The position numbers and the translations under genes are program-made. A stretch of 64,000 bases of DNA from the NCBI GenBank assembly GCA_937959285.1, contig CALGAR010000045.1, forward strand, positions 53,129-117,128, read 5' to 3'. Shown here piece after piece: positions 7,605 to 16,180 of this stretch. The DNA is from an uncultured Bryobacterales bacterium (GTDB taxonomy: Bacteria; Acidobacteriota; Terriglobia; Bryobacterales; Bryobacteraceae). Below the pieces are notes generated by a model. The model made no database searches, was not told the DNA's origin, and worked only from the letters and a program-made list of their open reading frames with translations. The first letter of the stretch is position 1, and each line of letters begins with the position of its first letter.

Positions 7605-10382
7605 ATGATGGCTATGCCTCCGCTTCGTTGCTTTCTCTTCTGCTGCCTGCTCCTTCTGATCGGAATCGACGCACCTTGTGCGGGGCCTTCGAATATCGAG
7701 GAGTTGCGGCGGGCTTTCCAGGAGCCGCCGCCGGATGCACGCATCATGATGCGCTGGTGGTGGTTTGGACCGTCGGTGACGAAGGAAGGCATCGAGCGCG
7801 AGATGCGGCTCATGAAGGAAGGAGGAATCGGCGGGTTCGAAGTGCAGCCGGTCTACCCGTTGGCGCTCGACGACCCAACGAAGAATTTTCGGAACCTTCC
7901 GTTTCTTTCCGCGGAATTCCTCGAGGCGCTCCGCTTCACTTCCGAAAAGGCGCGCGAGCTCGGCATGCGCATGGATCTGACGCTCGGCAGCGGCTGGCCT
8001 TACGGAGGACCCTCGATTTCGATCACGCAAGCGGCCGGAAAGCTGCGATTCGAACAAGCAAAAGTCGAGCCGGGATCGAAGCGAGTCGCGCTTCCGAACC
8101 TCTCGAACGGAGAGAAGTTGATCGCGATCTTCAGCGCACGGAAGCAGGGCGGGGAAATCGTCCCGGATACCTTGCGGGAGATTGAACCGCCGAAAGGCGA
8201 CATTCTTTGGCTCAGCGAAAGCGACTCCTTTGACACAATCCTCTTCTTCATCTCAAGCCGGACCGGAATGATGGTGAAAAGGCCGTCGGTCGGCGCGGAG
8301 GGTTTCGTCCTGGATCATTACGATCGGGACGCCTTGAACCATTACCTCAGAACGATCGGCGAGCCCCTGCTGAAGGCGCTCGGCCCAAATCCCCCGTACG
8401 CCATCTTCTGCGACAGCCTGGAAGTCTTTGGCTCCGATTGGACGCCCGATCTGCTTGAGGAGTTCCGAAAGCGGCGCGGATATGACTTGAGGCCGTATCT
8501 GCCAGCGCTTGTCACGAATATCGGCCCCACCACCGCAGGCATTCGTCACGATTGGGGTAAGACGCTCACAGAACTCTTGGAAGAACGTTTCCTCGCTCCG
8601 ATGCGCAGCTGGGCGAAGGAGAAGGGGGCGCTCTTCCGCATCCAAGGCTACGGCATTCCTCCCGCAACCATCTCAAGCAACTTCTACGCCGATCTGCCCG
8701 AAGGAGAAGGGCATCACTGGAAGGTCGTCCGTGCCTCCCGCTGGGCTTCGTCTGCGAGCCATCTCTATGGAAGACCCGTAACCTCTTCGGAGACGTGGAC
8801 GTGGCTGCATTCGCCCTCTTTCCGCGCAACTCCCCTCGATGTGAAGGCGGAAGCGGATCTGCACTTTTTGCAAGGCATCAATCAGCTCATCGGACACGGC
8901 TGGCCGTACACGCCAGAGGGAGTCGAGTATCCGGGATGGCGGTTTTACGCAGCCGCTGTCTTCAATCATCAGAATCCGTGGTGGATCGTGATGCCCGATC
9001 TGTCCCGCTACCTTCAGCGCCTCAGCTTCCTGCTGAGGCAGGGAAGGCCAGCCAACGACGTAGCGCTCTATCTGCCGAATAGCGATGTATGGTCGCGCTT
9101 TACTGCCGGCCGTGTCCACATGATTGAAGCGCTGCGGGAGCACGTCGGCTCTAAAGTGATCGCACAGATACTGGAGAGCGGCTACGGAGTTGATTTCTTC
9201 GATGACCGGTCGCTCGAACAGGTAGGGCGCGTCGAGAAGGACCGCCTCCTGCTTGGCGGGAACCCGTACAGAATCGTCGTTCTGCCGAGTGTTGAGCTGA
9301 TGCCTCTCGCGACGCTCAGGAAGCTCGAGGAGTTCGTGCGTGGCGGTGGTATCCTGGTCGCCACACGCAGGATCCCTCAAGCGCCGCCCGGGTTCACCGC
9401 AACGAGCGAGGAGAGAGGTGAAGCGGCGGCAATCGTAAAGCGCCTGTTCGCATCGCCCGAAGCGCGGGGGCACGTCGTCCTGCAGGAAGAAAACCTGGGC
9501 GCCGTCTTGCAAAAGCTGCTGCCGCCCGACCTCCGAATTGAGCCGCCGGTTGCCGAGATCGGTTTCATCCGGCGTAGCACGGATTTCGCCCAGATCTACT
9601 TCGTCGCAAACACGAGTAACGTCCGGCACAGAGTCAAAGCGACGTTTCGGGTGTCAGGGCTGATGCCCGAGTGGTGGGATCCGGTCACGGGCGGCACTGA
9701 GCCCGCCTTGCCCTTCGCGCGAACGGCCTCCGGCGTGACGCTGGATCTCGAGTTGGAGCCTTATGAGTCCAAAGTAGTCGTCTTCTCGAAGAACTCCCGC
9801 CGTGCCACGCCCTCGCCGGGGCGTGAGCACGGCAGTCCGATCGACATCAGCACGGGCTGGGACGTCACGTTTGACGGAAACGGGCGCAAAACCAGGATGG
9901 AGGAACTGAAGTCCTGGACTGAAGATATTCAGACTCGTTATTACTCGGGTACCGCAAGTTACGAGAAGGACGTAACCGTCCCTGCGGATCTATTGAAGCC
10001 AGGGCAGCGGGTCAGGATCGATTTCGGGGAAGGAAAGCCTGTTAGCGGCCCTGAACCAAAGGCTGGTATGAGAGCCTGGCTGGATGGACCCGTCCGGGAC
10101 GCTGCTGTGATTTACGTCAATGGCGTTCGGGCGGGTTCCGTCTGGTGTCCGCCCTATTCGCTGGATATTACCGGGTACTTAAAACCGGGCTTGAACCGCT
10201 TGAAGATTGTTGTGGCGAACGTGGCGGTGAATCATATGGCAGGCAGGCCGCTGCCGGACTACAAACTGCTGAACCTGCGGTATGGCGTCCGCTTTCAGCC
10301 GCAGGACATGGATCAGATTCGTCCTGTGCCAGCGGGATTGCTGGGCCCGGTTCGCATCATAGCCATACCGGGCCCCCGATGA
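7605..10382 (+). CDS. Secreted GH106-like glycosidase (alpha-L-rhamnosidase type)
   Basis: A 925-residue exported protein with a signal peptide (LRCFLFCCLLLLIGIDAPCA). The N-terminal half carries motifs typical of GH106-like enzymes: RWWWFGPSVTKEGIEREM, GGIGGFEVQPVYPL and DLTLGSGWPYGGP. Acidic residues in FCDSLEVFG are catalytic candidates by analogy. Residues ~780-910 form a GH2-type sugar-binding beta-sandwich (VIYVNGVRAGSVWCPPYSLDITGYLKPG). The family removes L-rhamnose from plant or microbial polysaccharides; the exact substrate is not readable. ATG codons at 7605, 7608 and 7614 are all possible starts. It is convergent with the PEP-CTERM gene, with a 4-nt gap. Confidence 0.8.
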   Translation: MMAMPPLRCFLFCCLLLLIGIDAPCAGPSNIEELRRAFQEPPPDARIMMRWWWFGPSVTKEGIEREMRLMKEGGIGGFEVQPVYPLALDDPTKNFRNLPFLSAEFLEALRFTSEKARELGMRMDLTLGSGWPYGGPSISITQAAGKLRFEQAKVEPGSKRVALPNLSNGEKLIAIFSARKQGGEIVPDTLREIEPPKGDILWLSESDSFDTILFFISSRTGMMVKRPSVGAEGFVLDHYDRDALNHYLRTIGEPLLKALGPNPPYAIFCDSLEVFGSDWTPDLLEEFRKRRGYDLRPYLPALVTNIGPTTAGIRHDWGKTLTELLEERFLAPMRSWAKEKGALFRIQGYGIPPATISSNFYADLPEGEGHHWKVVRASRWASSASHLYGRPVTSSETWTWLHSPSFRATPLDVKAEADLHFLQGINQLIGHGWPYTPEGVEYPGWRFYAAAVFNHQNPWWIVMPDLSRYLQRLSFLLRQGRPANDVALYLPNSDVWSRFTAGRVHMIEALREHVGSKVIAQILESGYGVDFFDDRSLEQVGRVEKDRLLLGGNPYRIVVLPSVELMPLATLRKLEEFVRGGGILVATRRIPQAPPGFTATSEERGEAAAIVKRLFASPEARGHVVLQEENLGAVLQKLLPPDLRIEPPVAEIGFIRRSTDFAQIYFVANTSNVRHRVKATFRVSGLMPEWWDPVTGGTEPALPFARTASGVTLDLELEPYESKVVVFSKNSRRATPSPGREHGSPIDISTGWDVTFDGNGRKTRMEELKSWTEDIQTRYYSGTASYEKDVTVPADLLKPGQRVRIDFGEGKPVSGPEPKAGMRAWLDGPVRDAAVIYVNGVRAGSVWCPPYSLDITGYLKPGLNRLKIVVANVAVNHMAGRPLPDYKLLNLRYGVRFQPQDMDQIRPVPAGLLGPVRIIAIPGPR

Positions 10383-10386
10383 CGGG

Positions 10387-11205
10387 TTATCGAATGGCTT
10401 GCGGGAGACGGTTGCGCCGGTGATAATACAGCACCCCGATTAAACCTGCGGCCAGGAGCCCGTAAAAGTGAGGCTCGGGGACCGGCTGGAGTTGAACCAG
10501 GAAAGTCTGCTTCCCATCCAAAATTTTGAAATCACCATCGGCTCGGACTCCGCCACTCACCACAGCCCAGTTGTCGAAGAAGTCTCCGTAGTTTCCGGCC
10601 GCCAGGAAGTTTATGGCGTCCTGGATCCAGCTTCCGCTGGCAGAGCCAGTGGAGATATCTCCAGTGAGAACATCTGGATCAATTAGTCGCGTCTCATTCA
10701 GCATGACCCTCCAGATCGCCCTCTGGATGGCCCGATTTCGAGCATCGTCGGCTGCCGGACCATCGGGTATGCCCGTATACTGGGACACAAGCCACGCCGC
10801 CATCTGGTACCGGACTGAAGCGACGTTGTAGGCGGCGCCTAGGTCCAGGACCCACTCGTTGAGCCTTATCGTGCCAGCGCCAGTTACATTCTCGTATCTG
10901 ACAGCGCCATCGTAGTCCGGATTTCCAATGTCACTCACTCGGACGACATTGGCCAGGTAGTTGTTCGTACCGGAATTGACGTCTAACTGCGAATCGACGC
11001 ACCAGAGAATGGTTTCCGTTCCGGCAACGCTGCCCGCGTAGCCGCCGCCTCTCCCGACATTGGATATGTTGATGGGATAGCCGCCTGCCGTGGTAACAAC
11101 GACAGTGCGCGCGAGACCAAGAGCATCAACCGGGATTGGCGCAGCGACGCTGATTCCGGCGCACAGCAAGTACAAGCCGAGGAGTTGCAGTTGTTTCAGT
11201 TTCAT
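10387..11205 (-). CDS. PEP-CTERM sorted secreted protein
   Basis: A 272-residue protein with an N-terminal signal peptide (LLGLYLLCAGISVAA) and a C-terminal sorting signal: VPEP, a hydrophobic segment (FYGLLAAGLIGVLYY) and a basic end (HRRNR). This layout is recognised and removed by exosortases during export to the envelope. The middle part (ILWCVDSQLDVN, RLNEWVLDLGAAYNVASVRYQMAAWLVSQY, RAIQRAIWRVML) resembles other PEP-CTERM proteins of unknown role. No exosortase gene lies in the window. The adjacent TPR lipoprotein fits this system loosely. Confidence 0.85.
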   Translation of the reverse strand: MKLKQLQLLGLYLLCAGISVAAPIPVDALGLARTVVVTTAGGYPINISNVGRGGGYAGSVAGTETILWCVDSQLDVNSGTNNYLANVVRVSDIGNPDYDGAVRYENVTGAGTIRLNEWVLDLGAAYNVASVRYQMAAWLVSQYTGIPDGPAADDARNRAIQRAIWRVMLNETRLIDPDVLTGDISTGSASGSWIQDAINFLAAGNYGDFFDNWAVVSGGVRADGDFKILDGKQTFLVQLQPVPEPHFYGLLAAGLIGVLYYHRRNRLPQAIR

Positions 11206-11333
11206 ATTCTACTTAAGCCTCATAAACCGACCGTAGCTAAGGTGATCCTCCACAAGCGGTTACAGTAAAAGACCCAACGTAAGCTCATGCTAACAGGAGA
11301 TATCTGCAAGGGAAACAACCTGTGGTAATGGTA

Positions 11334-13634
11334 CTAATGCCGGGTTGAGTTTAGGGTTTCCTCGATTTGCCTTCGCACGAGGGGATGCGGATTCAAGCGC
11401 AGTGCTGCCCTCAGCTCTTCTTGCGCTTCTTGCGGACGCCCGTTCGCCTTCAATGCCGCCGCAAGATGCACGCGAAACGCGGAATTGGCGGGTTCATTCT
11501 TCACCAGCCGCTCGAAGATCGGCAGGGCTGAGCTGTGGCTGCCGCGCTTGAGGTGAATCCAGGCAACGGTATCCAGAATGGCGGGATGATCCGGTGCTTT
11601 GCGCAGCGCCTGGCGCGTCAGCTTTTCAGCTTCTTCCAGATCGCCGCCGGCTTCGGCGATCCAATAGGCCAGGTTGTTCATTAAGCCGATGTTTTCCGGC
11701 TCCAAGGCAAGGCTTTGACGCGCAGTTCGGATGGCATCCTGCATGCTGCCCGCATCCGCGTAAGCCGATGCGACCTCCGCGAGCATGCGGCTGTTTTGGG
11801 GGATTACCTTCTCTGCCTTTCGGAAATACTCGACCGCTGCCTCGCGCCTTAGCTGGAGCAGCTCGAGCCTGCCGAGTTCGAGCAACAGGAATGCGGAGTC
11901 AGGCGCGTTTCGCAACAGGTCCAGATAAACGCTGGAAGCCACCGCATACTCGCCCGCATCGACGGCAGTTCGGGCAAGGAGGTACTGGTACTCCTCCCGT
12001 CCCTCCATCCGGGGCTGCTGCGCGCGGACAAAGGCCAGAGCCTTCTGCGGCTGCTTCTGCGCGAGATAGAGTTGCGCCAGACCGCGCAGGAAACGCAGGT
12101 CGTAATCGATCAGGTAGTTCCGCTTCAGGATCGACTCCGCCTCGGCATAACGCTTCTCGGCCAAATGAAGCATTGCCGTTTGCAGTTCCACCTCCCGCAG
12201 TCCCGGATACTCCTTTCGGAGGGACGCCAGCTCGGCGCGAATTTCGTTATAGCGGCCCTGCAGCGCCCAGGCGGCTGTACGGACAAGCCGTGCCGCCGGG
12301 TCTCCCGGCGCTTGTTTCAGGATCGATTCCGCAAGACGGAGCGCCCCTGTGCTATCGCCGGAGCGGAGCAGGATGTCAGCAAGCTCGCGCATGGACGGAA
12401 CATGCTGAGGCTCCGTTTTCAGGGCGAGTTCGAGTTGCTCTCGCGCTTCCGCTTCGCGCCCGGCGCGCCGGTAGGCTTTCGCGAGTTTGTAGCGCAGTTC
12501 AACGCGCTTCGGCTCTTTCTCAACGAGCGATTGGAACTCGGAGATGCCGCGTTCGATTTCGGACGCTGTGCGTGCGGAGAGGCGCAGCGCGGCGCGGGCC
12601 GCGCGCAAGTCGGAATCGTCGGGATGCCGTTGAATGAGACTGTCGAGCAAGGCGGCAGCTTCCTTATCCTTGCCCCGCTCGAGCAGAAGCTCGGCGATTC
12701 TCTTCTGGTAAATCAGCTCATCTTTTGGATTCGCGGTGATGCCTGCGCGATACGTTTCAAGCGCCTGGTCATGTTCTCCCATTTCGCGGCAGAAGTCGCC
12801 GACTTCGAGGAGCGTTCTCGCTGCTCCGGGATCCCTCCGAAGCGCCTGTATGACGTCGATCGCCTCGGCTCGGCGATTCGTGCGCAAGTAATGCTCCGCA
12901 AGCTGGAGCCGGTAAAACGTCACCTTGGGATATCGCTCCACCTTCGTCAGCAGTACCTTATCTGCGTCGGCAAGACGCCGGTTTTTGACGTAGTGGCGGT
13001 GAAGGGCGTCAAAAAGAGCCGGGTCGCCCTGGTTGGTAGCCAGAAAGTCCCACGCGGTTTTCTCGGCCTGCTCCGGGTTCCCCGCGAGGATCAGACTGTC
13101 TACGAGGCCCGTCACAACATCCCCGCGTTCAGGTTTGATGGAGTGCGCCTGCTCGAAGAGCCTGGCCGCTTCTGCTGGACGTCCATCGAGAAGCACCAGG
13201 TGGGCCTTCAGCCGCAGGCCGTCAAAGGAGGCTGGATCCGAGTCCAGCAACTGCCGGGAGATCCTCTCGACTACTTCGTAAAACCCGCTTGCTGCCGATC
13301 GCGGGTTTGCAAGATAAGACCGCAGAGCCAGATCTGCGAGCTCAACCTTGATGTCCGTCCGGTCCGGCAAAAGTTCTGCCGCCTGGACGAGAGACTGGTA
13401 GGCTTCCGCTCCCTTGCCGAGCTTCAGGTATGCCAAGGCAAGGCGGTAAGCTGCTTCACCGTACCGGCTATCTTTCTGCAGAGCCTTTCTGTACTGGAGA
13501 ACGGCATCTTCGTAGCGTCCCTCACGGAAATGCTCGTTTCCGCGCTCCAGCAAGGCTTCTTTTGCGGCGAAAATGCTTCGTCCGCAGGATGTGGACAGAA
13601 GTACGACGAACAAGACAGATACAAGGCAATTCAT
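11334..13634 (-). CDS. Large TPR-repeat lipoprotein
   Basis: A 766-residue protein starting with a lipoprotein signal (VLFVVLLSTSCGRS; lipobox Cys17), so it is probably anchored to a membrane facing the periplasm. The rest is a long run of tetratricopeptide repeats, for example RYEDAVLQYRKALQKDSRYGEAAYRLA and GEHDQALETYRAGITANPKD, which form a superhelical protein-binding scaffold. It resembles the PrsT-type TPR lipoproteins found near PEP-CTERM systems, and a PEP-CTERM protein is encoded immediately downstream in the same direction. The similarity is general to TPR proteins, so the link is only suggestive. Confidence 0.8.
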   Translation of the reverse strand: MNCLVSVLFVVLLSTSCGRSIFAAKEALLERGNEHFREGRYEDAVLQYRKALQKDSRYGEAAYRLALAYLKLGKGAEAYQSLVQAAELLPDRTDIKVELADLALRSYLANPRSAASGFYEVVERISRQLLDSDPASFDGLRLKAHLVLLDGRPAEAARLFEQAHSIKPERGDVVTGLVDSLILAGNPEQAEKTAWDFLATNQGDPALFDALHRHYVKNRRLADADKVLLTKVERYPKVTFYRLQLAEHYLRTNRRAEAIDVIQALRRDPGAARTLLEVGDFCREMGEHDQALETYRAGITANPKDELIYQKRIAELLLERGKDKEAAALLDSLIQRHPDDSDLRAARAALRLSARTASEIERGISEFQSLVEKEPKRVELRYKLAKAYRRAGREAEAREQLELALKTEPQHVPSMRELADILLRSGDSTGALRLAESILKQAPGDPAARLVRTAAWALQGRYNEIRAELASLRKEYPGLREVELQTAMLHLAEKRYAEAESILKRNYLIDYDLRFLRGLAQLYLAQKQPQKALAFVRAQQPRMEGREEYQYLLARTAVDAGEYAVASSVYLDLLRNAPDSAFLLLELGRLELLQLRREAAVEYFRKAEKVIPQNSRMLAEVASAYADAGSMQDAIRTARQSLALEPENIGLMNNLAYWIAEAGGDLEEAEKLTRQALRKAPDHPAILDTVAWIHLKRGSHSSALPIFERLVKNEPANSAFRVHLAAALKANGRPQEAQEELRAALRLNPHPLVRRQIEETLNSTRH

Positions 13635-13705
13635 TCACCCACGATCTTAGTGAATGCACTGGGATCTGTCCCTCAATCTATGGTACTGAGAGTACCCTAT
13701 CCGCT

Positions 13706-14308
13706 TCATCCACCGGCATATTCGTCGGTTTCAGGGGTGATGACGGCGAGGTCGCTCACGTGTTCTTCGCGGACGCGCCCTCTCAACTGGAGGATGCGTC
13801 TGCCGAGGAGCCAGAATTCGGGAAGGACTTCGGCTACCAGTTTTCCGCCGGAGAAGATTCGGACGATTGCGCTCTCCGACACAACGATGCCCACAGCGTC
13901 TGTCAGGGCGCTGATAGACGCGGCAACCAGGTGCCGGCTGCCGAGCCCAAGAGGCAGATCAACCGTTTCCGAAGAGGCTTCGAGATAGCGGCACGCTGCA
14001 CAAAACTCCCCATCGCTGCTGACGATAAATGCCCCGTCAAGCTGGGCCAGTTCCTTGATTGTCCCCTGGAGATTCGGGTTCTGAATCATGCGGCTTTCTC
14101 GCGGGTGGCACGCAAGAGGGTCCAGGATCAGCGGACGGGACATCCGAAGTATCGTCTGCTCGTCGCCCAGCGTAAAGAGAGTGCCAATGCGCCGCCCTTC
14201 GCGGCCTTCCCTTGCAATCTCGACGGCCAGTTCGATCAGCAGCTCCACAACCTCCTGCGGATATCGGGGCAGGCTCCGCGAGATTGCGTCAAAAGCAGAC
14301 TTAGGCAT
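13706..14308 (-). CDS. DisA_N/DAC-domain protein, probable diadenylate cyclase
   Basis: A 200-residue soluble protein matching the DisA_N nucleotidyltransferase fold that makes cyclic di-AMP from two ATP. The first signature is DGAFIV at 91-96; the second is GLGSRHLVAASISALTDAVGIVV around 121-143, matching the GTRHRxA element. The third position is Leu (RHL) rather than Arg as in classic DisA/CdaA; relatives with GLGARHAAA also occur. EIAREGREGRRIGTLFTLGD near the N-terminus is shared with the short soluble DacZ-like group. AGGAGG lies about 10 nt before ATG 14308. It is divergent from an L,D-transpeptidase gene, and c-di-AMP commonly links to cell-wall and osmotic control. No membrane segment or DNA-binding domain is present. 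Confidence 0.75.
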   Translation of the reverse strand: MPKSAFDAISRSLPRYPQEVVELLIELAVEIAREGREGRRIGTLFTLGDEQTILRMSRPLILDPLACHPRESRMIQNPNLQGTIKELAQLDGAFIVSSDGEFCAACRYLEASSETVDLPLGLGSRHLVAASISALTDAVGIVVSESAIVRIFSGGKLVAEVLPEFWLLGRRILQLRGRVREEHVSDLAVITPETDEYAGG

Positions 14309-14659
14309 TGAGATACTGCCTCCTCCTGTCTGGGCCGCACGTATTCCTGGACGATGCTTTTCTCATTTCTGCAACAATTACGCCTACGCTCCCTCAGGGT
14401 CGGTCGCCCGTTTTGAAGCGCGAACGCACAAAGCGTTTGCGTCGGACAAAAATACTCATTGTATCTGGCGCCGTTCCTACAACCGGAAAACTGGACGTTA
14501 TCCTCCACTTTCCGGCGGTTTCTCTCCTGCGTAAGGCGTCAAACAGATAGCAGGCGGTTCCTGCGGCTGCTGCGTTCCGCCTCCCGCCGCCTGCCCGCTC
14601 GAAGTGCCTTATTCTCGGGCATTTCCTGCGGAACTCAGGGAAGCACAGAAGGAGTTTTC
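14309..14659. other. 351-bp divergent intergenic region
   Basis: This gap separates the diadenylate-cyclase gene (leftward) from the L,D-transpeptidase gene (rightward) and should hold both promoters. The best rightward candidate I see is TTGCGT-N17-TGTATC near 14436-14464, which is weak. No RNA gene, convincing small gene or terminator is visible. Confidence 0.4.
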
Positions 14660-15391
14660 ATGGTGGCCGTGAGAATCCTGCGCCAGTGCTGCTGCCTTGG
14701 CGGCATGGCGCTAGCTGTTTGGATCACTCCATGTTTCGGCACGAGAAGCCTTCCGCCCGAATCGGCGAGACCCAGTTATACGCGTGCCTCGCCGTCGATC
14801 CTGCGTGAGCTGGACGATGAGAGGATAGGACTCCTGGAGAAACTGAATCGAGCGGATCGGAGGCATCTGCCGCGCCTGCCGGCCCTGGTCGTTCCGGATC
14901 AGTGGGAGCTTGACGAGGCCGCCTACAGTCCAATGCCGCACTACTCATCGTGGTCGGCGCGTTACCCAAAGGCCCTGATCGTCCACCTTCCCGGCCAGGT
15001 CTTTGGCGCATACGAGGAAGGACGGTTGGTTCGGTGGGGGCCGGTCAACAGCGGCAGTGCGCGAAGTCCAACCCCCTCGGGCAGGTTCTCTCTTCGATGG
15101 AAGTCGCCGGATCGGCGCAGCAGCATCAACCGGAACTGGCGGATGAAGTGGTACTACAACTTTTTCCACGGTGTTGCTTTCCACCAATACAGTCTTCCGG
15201 GCGCGCCCGTCAGCCATGCCTGCGTCCGCATGCTGGCGCGGGACGCAAAATGGCTCTACCATTGGGGCGAGCCGGGCACACCCGTTCTCGTCCTTGGCAG
15301 GTATGACTTCAGCGCGCCGAGGCCGTGGCTCAAGCCCGAATGGGCGGCTCGCGGCGTCGCGCTACCCGGCGAAAATCGCGCGGCAGAGTAA
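14660..15391 (+). CDS. L,D-transpeptidase, YkuD family
   Basis: I place the start at ATG 14660 because AAGGAG ends 5 nt before it; the upstream in-frame codons have no such site. The 243-residue product has a signal peptide (LGGMALAVWITPCFG). The YkuD catalytic domain carries the His in VAFHQY and the nucleophile motif SHACVRM, with Cys188 and Arg190. Such enzymes make 3-3 cross-links in peptidoglycan or attach proteins to it, working in the periplasm and insensitive to most penicillins. It is convergent, with a 4-nt gap, with a second L,D-transpeptidase of another family. Confidence 0.88.
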   Translation: MVAVRILRQCCCLGGMALAVWITPCFGTRSLPPESARPSYTRASPSILRELDDERIGLLEKLNRADRRHLPRLPALVVPDQWELDEAAYSPMPHYSSWSARYPKALIVHLPGQVFGAYEEGRLVRWGPVNSGSARSPTPSGRFSLRWKSPDRRSSINRNWRMKWYYNFFHGVAFHQYSLPGAPVSHACVRMLARDAKWLYHWGEPGTPVLVLGRYDFSAPRPWLKPEWAARGVALPGENRAAE

Positions 15392-15395
15392 AGCC

Positions 15396-16109
15396 CTAGT
15401 TCAAGGAAGCGTACAAATCTTCCGAAATGAATCTGGAGCTACGCAGCCATTTCTCGTCTGGGTAGTAGGCAAACAGGACGGCGCCGTCACGGACGGCGTC
15501 GATCAGTTGCCTGGCAATCTCAGGCCGGACGGCCGGGCATCCCCAGCTCCGCCCAAGCCGGCCCAGCTTTGCGGCGATGGCTTCACTGACGTAACTGGCT
15601 GGGTGGAGCACGATCGCGCGTTCCATGCTCTTGTCGTTGATGCCTTCTTCAAGTCCTCGTAAACGCAGGGAATAGCCGTGTTTCCCGATGTACGTGTTTG
15701 CGGTCAGGAAGACGCCGAGGCTCGACATCAAACTTCCCGGCGTGTTCGAGAACCGGACGGCCATGTTGTCGCCCGTGTTCTTTCCGTGGGCCACCAACTC
15801 GCGGAACAGGACTTTACCCGTATTCAGATCAAAGACCCAGAATCGCGGTTCGGTGGACGGCTTAGTGTAATCGATGAGGAGCAGCCTGTCTAAGCGGGCA
15901 TTGATGCCGAGGTCATTGACACGCTGCATAGCACCTAGCGCCATCTTCAGGACAGCAGGGTTGATATCGGGAGCTTGCGCCAGCAGCGCTGCTAGTGGAA
16001 AACGTTCCCCGTGCATACCTGCTTGTTTCAGCAAACCTCCGGATTTCGGTATCGCAGAGAACGGCACGAGGGATAAAAAGAGTACTGCAAGAGAAGACTT
16101 TGTGGGCAC
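15396..16109 (-). CDS. Murein L,D-transpeptidase catalytic-domain protein (YkuD_2 type)
   Basis: A 237-residue exported protein starting at GTG 16109, which directly follows an in-frame TAG. After a signal peptide (LAVLFLSLVPFSA) it has the features of the second YkuD-like family: RLLLIDYTKPSTEPRFWVFDL, AHGKNTGD, IVLHPASYVS (His169) and GRSWGCPAVRP with Cys191. It is a different family from its convergent neighbour, so the pair is not a recent duplication. The predicted role is peptidoglycan cross-linking or remodelling in the periplasm. Confidence 0.85.
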   Translation of the reverse strand: MPTKSSLAVLFLSLVPFSAIPKSGGLLKQAGMHGERFPLAALLAQAPDINPAVLKMALGAMQRVNDLGINARLDRLLLIDYTKPSTEPRFWVFDLNTGKVLFRELVAHGKNTGDNMAVRFSNTPGSLMSSLGVFLTANTYIGKHGYSLRLRGLEEGINDKSMERAIVLHPASYVSEAIAAKLGRLGRSWGCPAVRPEIARQLIDAVRDGAVLFAYYPDEKWLRSSRFISEDLYASLN

Positions 16110-16180
16110 TACACACCTAAAGCGCCAGACATCGGACGTCGGAACGCCCGCTGCTTCGCTTGAAAGTTACTGCATATCGA

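Noticed and set aside
7200..9629. Long leftward frames at 7200-8057 and 8673-9629
   Set aside because: Both are antisense to the FecR-domain and GH106-like genes and show no signal, motif or ribosome site.
12072..13988. 638-codon rightward open frame
   Set aside because: It lies antisense to the TPR lipoprotein gene, whose repeats and lipobox are unmistakable. The translation is Arg/Cys-rich and without domain features; long antisense frames are expected at this GC content.
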